Translations under genes and position numbers: made by a program
Origin: a virus
DNA length: 38,574 bases
IMG/VR virus record: IMGVR_UViG_3300009183_000023
Span: 1 to 38,574 of that record
Direction: 5' to 3' (one strand)
The notes under the pieces: generated by a model
Seen by the model: the letters and a program-made list of their open reading frames with translations, nothing else
Database searches by the model: none
Told to the model about the DNA's origin: nothing
Part shown: positions 29,347 to 36,630 of the stretch, piece after piece
How the letters are laid out: each line of letters starts with the position of its first letter
Position numbering within the stretch: position 1 is the first letter of the stretch

Positions 29347-30405
29347 ATGTCTTTAAACTCCATATATAGCGTATGTCCAGCTATTCAAACGGGACTTCCT
29401 GAAGCTTTCGGCCTTGGTCAAACACCTGAAATGCTTCCATTTTTAGAGTTCGTAAACTCTCCGGTTAACACTCGAGCAATCACTCAACTTGTTTCTCCAG
29501 GTGGAGGAAAAAAGAGAACTGTAAAGCTTTCTTTCTTTCCAAGACTTCCAGAATCTCAAGTTTCTGAGCAAGGTGCTTGCGGTCCTTTTGATGCTATTGG
29601 TGACAATACAAAAGAGTACGAAATCACTAACCCTGCAATTACTTCTGGTGAAACATTATCTCCTGAAGATATTGCTGAATATTGCACAAACAACGCGGTG
29701 TTATTGAATCAAAAATTAGCTTTGCATTTAGATGTAATTGATAGAGCTGTAGCAACACAATCTGCAACAGAAGTAGCAGCATTAATTGGTAGCTTTTCAA
29801 CTTCTGCAGAAGCTTATTACACGAATACAAATCCTGATGGTTACATTAACAGTAACGTGTTAGAAATGAAAACTCGTTTTACATCTGGTGAGCAAACAGG
29901 ATGGTTACAAACATTAAAGCAAGCTACTGCAATGTCTAATTACTCAGGTAATGAAGTTGCTTTTGGTGGACCTGCTTTTAATTCTGCTTTCCAACGTGCA
30001 ATGGCAGGTTGCTGCACAAATAGCGGTTTAAACATCCAAGAATTATTGAGAATGTTTGGAACTGCTTTTGCTTATGATAAACGTATTGCTACTGCATTAG
30101 GTTCTCCAAACAAAGCTATCGTTACTCAACCAGGTGCGGTTCAATTGTTATCTTACCAGTTAGCTGGTTGGAAAGATGGTTTCCCTCCTGCAGCAATCCA
30201 AGGTTCTAACTATGTTAGATTGGGTGCATTCACACGTGCAGGTGTTCCTGTTGACATCTTGTTTAAGGATGACTGTCCAGGTGAATTATCAATTTCAGTA
30301 ACTGCTCAAACACAAATCATTACTTTACCGGACAATATGTTCTATGTAGGTGATGATTTCTACGGAGTAAATTACTTGAATGAAATTGAGGTTAAAAACG
30401 CATAA
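29347..30405 (+). CDS. Major capsid protein
   Basis: A 352-residue protein with the expected size, its own promoter and long leader, and codon use richer in C-ending and 'strong' codons than its neighbours, consistent with very high expression. Composition fits an HK97-fold coat protein: helical spine region (EDIAEYCTNNAVLLNQKLALHLDVIDRAVATQ), then a strand-rich A/P-domain (YVRLGAFTRAGVPVDILFKDDC) and a C-terminal strand region. Preceded by scaffold, followed by connectors. Not identified by a diagnostic motif, but context is strong. Confidence 0.82.
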   Translation: MSLNSIYSVCPAIQTGLPEAFGLGQTPEMLPFLEFVNSPVNTRAITQLVSPGGGKKRTVKLSFFPRLPESQVSEQGACGPFDAIGDNTKEYEITNPAITSGETLSPEDIAEYCTNNAVLLNQKLALHLDVIDRAVATQSATEVAALIGSFSTSAEAYYTNTNPDGYINSNVLEMKTRFTSGEQTGWLQTLKQATAMSNYSGNEVAFGGPAFNSAFQRAMAGCCTNSGLNIQELLRMFGTAFAYDKRIATALGSPNKAIVTQPGAVQLLSYQLAGWKDGFPPAAIQGSNYVRLGAFTRAGVPVDILFKDDCPGELSISVTAQTQIITLPDNMFYVGDDFYGVNYLNEIEVKNA

Positions 30406-30419
30406 TCGTTTTTTTTAAA

Positions 30420-30460
30420 TACTTTTGGTTTGTAGCCCCGTTCTCGCGTAGTTCTGGGGC
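30420..30460 (+). promoter_or_regulatory. -7 box and GC hairpin in the leader of the post-capsid gene
   Basis: TACTTTTG (30420-30427) fits TAnnTTTG, but no TTG is correctly spaced upstream. Just after it GCCCC (30435-30439) pairs with GGGGC (30456-30460) around 16 bases. There is no T-tract after the hairpin, though eight T residues precede the box. This could be a weak capsid-gene terminator, a 3'-end stabiliser, or a structured leader of the next gene. Confidence 0.45.
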
Positions 30461-30493
30461 GCATTCCAAAATTTACCATTAAAAATATTAATC

Positions 30494-31492
30494 ATGCCAA
30501 ATTGTTTTAGTAATGTTATAGGAATAAAAGAAGCTTGCACAAGTGGTGATGCTTACAAGTTATTCATAAATCAATTGGGTATGAACTTGCAGTTACTGGA
30601 CCAGTATGCAGGTAGCAATTATAAGAGTGGATTAGATTTATTTAATGAAAAATTAGAATTTGCAGGTGAAGCAATGGCATCTGAAATGATTGCTTTGCTT
30701 TCGAAAAGAATAAGAGGTAATTCATTACTTTCAAATGTATCGGTTGGATATTTTCCTGATCCAACACAAACTGTTGCTGCAATTGGTGCAGGTACTTGGG
30801 TGGGTGTAAGAATTAAACAAGACACACCATCTTACATTGCACTTGCATTAAAGGATATTAAATTAAACTTAATTACAACAGGGAGCATTCCCTTAAAAAT
30901 ATTTAACTACCAAACAAAAGCATTGATTGCAAATGTTACGGTAACTGCAAACGATTGGAGCGCATTAAATCAAGTAATAAATTCAATTGGACGTGATATA
31001 GATATAGTGGTTGGTTACGAATCAATACATGCTGCAAAAAGAACATTAGTTAACAGGTCAACATGCGGTGGTAACTGTCCACCATCATTTGTTTCATGCG
31101 GAAATTGTACGGATGTTGTTGGTGTTAAGTTTGCCTTAAATGGTGCTGCATTAGGTGCCGTTGTAAATTTGGGCCATACTTCAGGTGTTGAATTAAATTA
31201 CAATGTGAGCTGCAATTACTTATCCTGGTTGTGTTCAATTAGCCAGTTGACTGCATTGCCATTACTTTATAAGTTAGGTGCTGAGATTACAGAATATGCA
31301 ATTCACTTTGCACCTAATGAAAGGGTAAACAATAGTGTTGAACGTGAACAAAATTTAAAATCTCAATATGATTTCTTTACTCAAAAGTACAATGAAGCTT
31401 TAGGAAATGTTTTACAAAATATGAGATTACCAGAAGGAGATGATTGTTTTCTTTGCAAAGAAAATTTAAGATATACCATACAATTGCCATGA
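30494..31492 (+). CDS. Virion protein after capsid, possible head/neck component
   Basis: A 332-residue protein. The N-terminal part is helical (FINQLGMNLQLLDQYAG...LDLFNEKLEFAGEAMASEMIALLS), the centre is beta-rich, and a Cys-rich segment lies near 190-210 (STCGGNC...SCGNC). I do not recognise a family, although proteins of this size and Cys pattern commonly follow the capsid gene in Bacteroidota phages. Position between capsid and tail-completion genes suggests a connector or decoration protein. Confidence 0.7.
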   Translation: MPNCFSNVIGIKEACTSGDAYKLFINQLGMNLQLLDQYAGSNYKSGLDLFNEKLEFAGEAMASEMIALLSKRIRGNSLLSNVSVGYFPDPTQTVAAIGAGTWVGVRIKQDTPSYIALALKDIKLNLITTGSIPLKIFNYQTKALIANVTVTANDWSALNQVINSIGRDIDIVVGYESIHAAKRTLVNRSTCGGNCPPSFVSCGNCTDVVGVKFALNGAALGAVVNLGHTSGVELNYNVSCNYLSWLCSISQLTALPLLYKLGAEITEYAIHFAPNERVNNSVEREQNLKSQYDFFTQKYNEALGNVLQNMRLPEGDDCFLCKENLRYTIQLP

Positions 31493-32031
31493 CAATTGAA
31501 GAACTAAATAAAAGATTGTTACAACTTGCAGAAGATTCGCGGTTTAATGATGCTTTGGTAACTGCTTCATTATCTACACAAGATGCTATGAGTGCAAGAA
31601 TATTTGAGGACCTGGAGAATATTGCAGGTGATAAAGCTTCTGCAAGTGATTATTCAACAAAAGAAATTTGGGTAGAGCCATTAACATTACCACGTAATGC
31701 AGGTAGTTCTGTTGGTAAACGTGGCAAACCAATCAAAACAAGATATTTCAAAGGTGGTTGGGCAGATGTTAAGTCACAAGTTGGAAGGCCAAACTATGAA
31801 TTGAATGGTGTATTATTTAATGATTTTAATTCACCACTTGTAAGTTTTGGTGGTAATTTAAAGATTGCATTAACCTTAAAAAAACCTGAAAACTTTGGAA
31901 AAGTAAAGGGATTAAATAAGAAATATGGCCGTACATTCGGAGTAAATAAAGATGAACGTAAGTTATTTGCAAATGTTTTGCAATTTGAAATTACTAAATT
32001 AACACAAGAAACTGTAAATGGAACTGCTTAA
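31489..32031 (+). CDS. Head-tail joining/tail completion protein (putative)
   Basis: A 180-residue protein starting at ATG 31489, overlapping the upstream stop by 4 bases (an upstream in-frame start at 31444 is less likely). Helical N-terminus, basic middle (SVGKRGKPIKTRYFKGGWADVKSQVG) and a C-terminal RTFGVNKDERKLFANVLQFEI helix. The size and order (capsid, connector, this, next) suit an HK97 gp10-like or neck protein. Assigned from order only. Overlaps the next gene by 14 bases. Confidence 0.6.
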   Translation: MTIEELNKRLLQLAEDSRFNDALVTASLSTQDAMSARIFEDLENIAGDKASASDYSTKEIWVEPLTLPRNAGSSVGKRGKPIKTRYFKGGWADVKSQVGRPNYELNGVLFNDFNSPLVSFGGNLKIALTLKKPENFGKVKGLNKKYGRTFGVNKDERKLFANVLQFEITKLTQETVNGTA

Positions 32032-32557
32032 ATCAATTATAACTTACGGAAATAGCAAGATTGCTACAAGTGGATTATTGGAAAAAACCTTTAATTTGGC
32101 CACACTTAGCAATGGTGCTTATGTTGGTTATACATCGGATGGGCAAGCTACTTCATTAAACAACATTGATAATTACAATGGTATTTCTTATTGGATATTG
32201 CGTTCAATTGCTGCAATTGCAGAGGATGATGATTTAAGGGGTGGTGGTGAGCTTTACACAAATACTTTTAGTTTTGACCTGATTGTTTCCAAAAAGAAAT
32301 CTGAATTAGCATGTGATGGGTTTGGTGCTGAGTTTGAAATTTACCAAAGAATTTTAAAAACATTAATTTTTGATGGAAGTGATTTTGAATTAAGAACAGC
32401 AACAACTTCCAGACAAGCAAAGTTAACTTTAAAAGGATATGGAGAAGCTCCAAAGGAAGTTCCAAAAAGTTTTGAGTACGCAACAATTGCAATTAAAATT
32501 GAAGTAATTTTGAAATCTAACATTACATGCATACCGGATCTATGTGCAACAATATAA
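32018..32557 (+). CDS. Tail terminator-like protein (putative)
   Basis: A 179-residue mixed alpha/beta protein (GYTSDGQATSLNNIDNYNGISYWILRSIAAIAEDDDLR, FSFDLIVSKKKSELACDGFGAEFEIYQRILKTLIF, FEYATIAIKIEVILKSN). Alternating strands and long helices suit tail terminators, and it is the last gene before the fibre genes. No motif is diagnostic. It overlaps the preceding gene by 14 bases and ends 3 bases before the first fibre gene. Confidence 0.55.
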   Translation: MELLKSIITYGNSKIATSGLLEKTFNLATLSNGAYVGYTSDGQATSLNNIDNYNGISYWILRSIAAIAEDDDLRGGGELYTNTFSFDLIVSKKKSELACDGFGAEFEIYQRILKTLIFDGSDFELRTATTSRQAKLTLKGYGEAPKEVPKSFEYATIAIKIEVILKSNITCIPDLCATI

Positions 32558-32560
32558 ATT

Positions 32561-33085
32561 ATGGCAACACCAGAAACTTTTAGAAAATTAACAGATCCTG
32601 TAATTCCTACTCAAAACGGAACTGTTGCATTAGATGACTTATTACATACAGTAGATGTTAGTGATACAAGTAAAGGTGCAGCAGGGACATCTAAAAGAAC
32701 AGCAATACAAAAAATTGTAGATGTAGTTCAATCCAGTTTAAATTTAGAAAGCGGAACGTGGACTCCGACATTGGATGGTGCAACTTCAGCTTGTAGTAAT
32801 CCAACATTAATAAAAGCACAATATTCAAGGGTTGGCAATATTGTAACTTGCACAATTTATGGAACTGTTGATTTAGATTATACAACTTTTGATAGTGGCT
32901 ATTTTAATTTTGATTATCCTTTTGCGCCAACTACAAATAACTCAATAGGTGCTTGTGGTGTTAGAGGTTTTACTGGTCAAATAAATACTTATATTAGAGA
33001 TAATACAATTAATTTTGAATCATTATCTGGAATTTCAGGCTCGGGTGTAACTTTTACCTCAATCTTCCAGTATGAAATTGACTAA
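32561..33085 (+). CDS. Short tail fibre with shared N-terminal domain
   Basis: A 174-residue protein. Residues 1-60 (MATPETFRKLTDPVIPTQNG, then ALDDLLHTVDVSDTSKGAAG, TSKRTAIQKIVDVV) are nearly the same as those of the next gene (490 residues), while the rest differs. The C-terminal about 110 residues are beta-rich with SGTWTPTLDGATSACSNPTLIKAQYSRVGNIVTCTIYGTVDLD, a pattern frequent at tips of phage fibres ('GTWTPTL...A.Y...G..V....'). The conserved part is probably a virion anchor and the variable part a receptor-binding head. Confidence 0.75.
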   Translation: MATPETFRKLTDPVIPTQNGTVALDDLLHTVDVSDTSKGAAGTSKRTAIQKIVDVVQSSLNLESGTWTPTLDGATSACSNPTLIKAQYSRVGNIVTCTIYGTVDLDYTTFDSGYFNFDYPFAPTTNNSIGACGVRGFTGQINTYIRDNTINFESLSGISGSGVTFTSIFQYEID

Positions 33086-33108
33086 CATTTTAAATAAAAA
33101 TATAAACA

Positions 33109-34581
33109 ATGGCAACACCTGCAGATTTTAAAAAACTTACCGATCCAACCATTCCCAATCAAACAGGGGCTGTTGCATTAAATGATTTACTTCATACAGT
33201 AGATGTAAGTGATACAACTTCAGGGGCTGCAGGAACATCAAAAAGAACTACTGTACAAAAGATATTTGATGTTATTGCTGCTACTTTAATTCCACCAACA
33301 TTACAAGAGGTAACAGATGAAGGTAACACTACTACAAATGATATTATTCTTGATGGTAGTGCAATTGAAGTGGATAGTGGTGCAAAATTGCGTAATGGTT
33401 CACTTGATAATGGATTTGGCGGTGGTATTTCACAAGAATGTGTTGCAGGGTATGAGCAAGAATGGGAAAATGGTGTACAGTATTATTTCCCATTATTAGG
33501 AGATGTTGTTTATGCAAATTCAATTAATGGTGTTGCTCCAGGTGTTACTTTTGACAATACAAAAGGATATGTAGTTGGAAGTAGATACAGATTGTTAAGT
33601 ACAGGTATTGAATATATTTGTACGGATGCCACAACAGGTGCTGCAGTTTGGAGTGCAATAGGTAATGTAGAATCAGTAAATGCAGGGACAAATATTACTA
33701 TAACTGGAACTCCAGAAGAACCAATTATAAATTCATTAGCGGATAGGTACAAGACATCTTCAACTACATCAAACAGCGTAAGTAATGGTTCAAAAAGTTT
33801 TACTGTTGATTTGAATTTAGCATACATTCCACTTCAACAAATCCTTGTAGTTTATAATCCTTCAAACCACATGCATGGTGAAGTTACAAGCTATAATGCT
33901 GCAACAGGTGCGCTCGTAGTAAATATTACAAGTCATACTGGAAGTGGAACTTATACATCTTGGGTATTGAATCTTGATGGTACTCCAGTAGATGCAATAA
34001 CAGGTTTAGGAACAGCAAATGAAATTACATATTTTACAGCTTCAAGTATTATTGCATCATTGCCTGTTGCTACATATCCTTCATTAAGTGAATTAGCTTA
34101 TGTAAAAGGTGTAACAAGTGCAATTCAAACACAGATAAATGCCAAACAAGATACACTTGTAAGTGGTACAAATATCAAGACTATTAATTCATCTTCAATA
34201 CTTGGAAGTGGAAATTTAGCCACACCATTTGAATTGGTAATAGCTGCATCTGATGAAACAACTGCATTGACTGCAGGTAATGCTAAAATAACATTTAGAA
34301 TGCCACGTGCAGTTACTTTAACTGCTGTTAGGGCATCACTTACAACAGCGCAAGCAAGTGGAAGTATTTTTACAGTAGATATTAATGAGAATGGTACAAC
34401 AATATTAAGCACAAAGCTAACGATTGATAATACTGAAAAGACAAGTACAACTGCAGCAACACCTCCAGTAATAAGTGATACTGCATTAGCAGATGATGCA
34501 GAAATTACAATTGATATTGACCAAATCGGAAATGGTTCTGCAAAAGGTTTGAAAGTAATGTTAATAGGAACTTACGCATGA
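33109..34581 (+). CDS. Long tail fibre with shared N-terminal domain
   Basis: A 490-residue protein with the same 60-residue N-terminal domain as the upstream gene. The centre is repeated beta structure (AIEVDSGAKLRNGSLDNGFGGG, SVNAGTNITITGTPEEPIINS, 'KQDTLVSGTNIKTINSSSILGSGN' region), like the shaft of many fibres; the C-terminal about 125 residues (from about 375) look like a globular beta domain (LTAVRASLTTAQASGSIFTVDINENG). Likely the main host-recognition fibre. The stop overlaps the next start (ATGA). Confidence 0.8.
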   Translation: MATPADFKKLTDPTIPNQTGAVALNDLLHTVDVSDTTSGAAGTSKRTTVQKIFDVIAATLIPPTLQEVTDEGNTTTNDIILDGSAIEVDSGAKLRNGSLDNGFGGGISQECVAGYEQEWENGVQYYFPLLGDVVYANSINGVAPGVTFDNTKGYVVGSRYRLLSTGIEYICTDATTGAAVWSAIGNVESVNAGTNITITGTPEEPIINSLADRYKTSSTTSNSVSNGSKSFTVDLNLAYIPLQQILVVYNPSNHMHGEVTSYNAATGALVVNITSHTGSGTYTSWVLNLDGTPVDAITGLGTANEITYFTASSIIASLPVATYPSLSELAYVKGVTSAIQTQINAKQDTLVSGTNIKTINSSSILGSGNLATPFELVIAASDETTALTAGNAKITFRMPRAVTLTAVRASLTTAQASGSIFTVDINENGTTILSTKLTIDNTEKTSTTAATPPVISDTALADDAEITIDIDQIGNGSAKGLKVMLIGTYA

Positions 34582-35393
34582 GTTTTTTAGTAAATCCATA
34601 TTGGTTTGGTACGGGAGGATGTACAGATGCAGATGCACTTGCTTTCTTAACCGCAACTGGCATCACCGACCCAACAATTACCTCAGCCATTTGCACATTG
34701 GTTACAAGTATGAAAGCGAATGGTACTTGGGCGAAGTGTAACGCGATTTATCCTTTCGTTGGAGGTACAAGTACCACTCATATGTATAATTTGAAGTCAC
34801 CTTTAAATGTTAATAGTTCATTCCGTTTGTTTTTTAGTGGTGGATGGACTCACTCAGCAAATGGTGCGCAAGCTAATGGCACTAATTCTTTTGCAGATAC
34901 ATATTTAATTCCATCATCAGAATTAACTTTATTAAATACTCATCTTTCTTTTTATTCAAGAACTTACACTATTGGAAATGGGCAAAGAGATATTGCTGCT
35001 TATACTCTTGGTGCTACTCCTTCATTTTCATTAGGTACTAATACTGGAGTCTTAATTTCCGACCATTATTGGTATACAACTAATAGAATGAGTAGGAGTA
35101 TTCCAAATGCGCAAGGAATGATGCTTACCAGTAGAACAAGTGATACAGTTCATAAAGCATATAGAAATGGCACTCAATTAGGTGCTACTGATAATGTTTC
35201 TAATGCTGGAAATGTAATGCCTTCTATTTCTTTATATTTAGGAGTAGCAAATGTAACTCCTTTAGCACCAACATCATATTCAACTAAAGAATATGCATTT
35301 GCATCCATTGGAGCAGGACTTTCAGATGCAGAAGCAGCAACACTATATACAGATGTACAAGCTTTTCAAACTACTTTATCTCGCAACGTATGA
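34578..35393 (+). CDS. LamG/concanavalin-like tail fibre protein
   Basis: A 271-residue protein. After a helical stretch (ALAFLTATGITDPTITSAICTLVTSMKANGTWAK) the rest is a beta-sandwich pattern: SFRLFFSGGWTHSANGAQANG, DTYLIPSSELT, HLSFYSRTYTIGNGQRDIAAY..., and an end YAFASIGAGLSDAEAATLYTDVQAFQTTLSR, which is typical of LamG-type fibre proteins in Bacteroidota phages and prophages. It is probably a glycan-binding part at the tail tip. Overlaps its neighbours by 4 bases on both sides. Confidence 0.8.
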   Translation: MSFLVNPYWFGTGGCTDADALAFLTATGITDPTITSAICTLVTSMKANGTWAKCNAIYPFVGGTSTTHMYNLKSPLNVNSSFRLFFSGGWTHSANGAQANGTNSFADTYLIPSSELTLLNTHLSFYSRTYTIGNGQRDIAAYTLGATPSFSLGTNTGVLISDHYWYTTNRMSRSIPNAQGMMLTSRTSDTVHKAYRNGTQLGATDNVSNAGNVMPSISLYLGVANVTPLAPTSYSTKEYAFASIGAGLSDAEAATLYTDVQAFQTTLSRNV

Positions 35394-35593
35394 TAGTTTA
35401 TTTACTCACTCCAGAACAAGCAGAATCTTTAATAAATGTTGAAGTAGTTCAAGATAACTTTTTCAATCCAATTCAAGATGCGGATGGTAATTGGATAATT
35501 TCACAAGAAGAAGTTGACCAATGTAATATTAGATGGGTAAAAAGTTTACCTCAAATTGAATATAATCCTGTTATACCTAAAGACCCTTATTAA
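35390..35593 (+). CDS. Small hypothetical protein after the fibre genes
   Basis: A 67-residue acidic protein (LLTPEQAESLINVEVVQDNFFNPIQDADGNWIISQEEVDQC, then IRWVKSLPQIEYNPVIPKDPY). The 'xxWVKSLPxIEYxP' end recurs in short proteins downstream of fibre genes in related phages as I recall; it may be a fibre-assembly or chaperone protein. Start overlaps the fibre stop by 4 bases (ATGA). Confidence 0.7.
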   Translation: MIVYLLTPEQAESLINVEVVQDNFFNPIQDADGNWIISQEEVDQCNIRWVKSLPQIEYNPVIPKDPY

Positions 35594-35599
35594 ATAGCT

Positions 35600-35893
35600 A
35601 TGGAACTAATAAAAATGTTTTGGTGCCAAGTTTCAAAATTGGTAAATGATTATCCTGAAGTTGACATAACTGTTGGCACATCTATTGGGACTGCATCCAT
35701 TATTAGTTTGTCAAAGGATGAAATTACTTTTGCAACACAAATGTTAATTGCAATAGTTACAATTGGATTCTTTTTTTTAAGGGCAATTTTCGCTTACAAA
35801 AAAAACAAGCGCGAAGAAATTGAATTGAAGCTTAAAGAAATGGAACGTGAGCAAGAAGAATGGGAATTTAAAAAAAGGAATGGAATAGATTAG
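35600..35893 (+). CDS. Small membrane protein, second holin candidate
   Basis: A 97-residue protein: short N-terminus, a weak hydrophobic stretch (TVGTSIGTASIISL, about 26-39), a strong transmembrane helix (MLIAIVTIGFFFLRAIFAY, about 48-66), then a charged coiled-coil tail (KKNKREEIELKLKEMEREQEEWEFKK). This is holin-like in size and topology, and the last gene of the rightward arm. Its stop codon overlaps, on the opposite strand, the stop of the leftward T9SS-type gene. Confidence 0.6.
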   Translation: MELIKMFWCQVSKLVNDYPEVDITVGTSIGTASIISLSKDEITFATQMLIAIVTIGFFFLRAIFAYKKNKREEIELKLKEMEREQEEWEFKKRNGID

Positions 35894-36408
35894 CGTACCA
35901 AGGTAACACGTCCTAAATCCCTTAATTTTTGCCCTAAAATTGTTGTGTAATCACAAGTGTAAACATATACACCACCCATACATTTATTTCCTTTATAAGT
36001 ACCATCCCATTCATTAACACCTTTAAATATTACTTGTCCTTCCCTGGTATAAATTGTGATTAAATCTATTGTAACATTGTCACCAACAGGAATCCATGTT
36101 TTATTATCTCCATCCGGTACAAAGGCATTTGGAGCGTAGTAAGTCCATTCTTTACATTCTTCCACGTTTACGAGAACTTTATCAATAAATGAACAGCCAA
36201 ATTCATTGGTAACTTCAAGCTCCACAAAAAATGCACCTATCCGATTAATTACAAGTGTAGCATCTTGTTCTGTACTTATATAACCATCAATGGTCCATTG
36301 GTAAGCATAATTATTTTGAGTGGTAAGATTTATAATTGTGTCTTTGCAATACGCGATTTGCGAAAATGTACCAAATGGTATAATACTAAATAGTAAAACA
36401 AATCTCAT
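35890..36408 (-). CDS. Secreted protein with T9SS type B sorting domain (CHU_C/gliding type)
   Basis: A 172-residue protein. Signal peptide at 1-17 (MRFVLLFSIIPFGTFSQ), an Ig/PKD-like module at about 20-83 (YAYQWTIDGYISTEQDATLV... GAFFVELEVTNEFGCSFIDKVLV), and a C-terminal domain at about 88-172 that matches the gliding-motility/CHU_C pattern: YAPNAFVPDGDNKTW (91-105), IYTREGQVIF, EWDGTYKG (133-140), GGVYVYTCDY (145-154), ending GRVTLVR. In Flavobacteria this domain directs proteins through the type IX system to the cell surface. Here it would be exported by the host's Sec then T9SS. A leaderless promoter (36413-36420) precedes it. Confidence 0.9.
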   Translation of the reverse strand: MRFVLLFSIIPFGTFSQIAYCKDTIINLTTQNNYAYQWTIDGYISTEQDATLVINRIGAFFVELEVTNEFGCSFIDKVLVNVEECKEWTYYAPNAFVPDGDNKTWIPVGDNVTIDLITIYTREGQVIFKGVNEWDGTYKGNKCMGGVYVYTCDYTTILGQKLRDLGRVTLVR

Positions 36409-36412
36409 CTAA

Positions 36413-36420
36413 CAAAATTA
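36413..36420 (-). promoter_or_regulatory. Leaderless promoter of the T9SS-type gene
   Basis: TAATTTTG on the minus strand ends at 36413 and the ATG is at 36408, four bases on, so the transcript should be leaderless. TTTTG stands about 16 bases upstream as the -33 element, slightly short of usual spacing. Confidence 0.55.
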
Positions 36421-36444
36421 CACAAATTGTATTATTCAAAATGT

Positions 36445-36630
36445 TTATTTTATTCCAAAGATTCCTCTTAAAAAATCTACACTTGGATCTTCAGGTTTTG
36501 ATTCTTCTACCTTGTAAAATATAATTTGCTTTCTGATAATTTCTTTTGCTTCAATTTCATGTTTAGCCAGTACAGTAGTTTTCATTTTCTTTCCGTACAC
36601 TTCAAACCAAACTTCATATTGCTTTTTCAT
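36445..36630 (-). CDS. Small hypothetical protein
   Basis: A 61-residue protein (MKKQYEVWFEVYGKKMKTTVLAKHEIEAKEIIRKQIIFYKVEES, then PSVDFLRGIFGIK). The beta-alpha-beta pattern 'YEVWFEVYGKKMKTTVLAKHEIEAKEIIRKQI' suggests a small ferredoxin-like fold of the kind seen in other phage hypotheticals. It overlaps the phosphoesterase stop by 4 bases, so it is probably cotranscribed. Function unknown. Confidence 0.7.
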   Translation of the reverse strand: MKKQYEVWFEVYGKKMKTTVLAKHEIEAKEIIRKQIIFYKVEESKPEDPSVDFLRGIFGIK

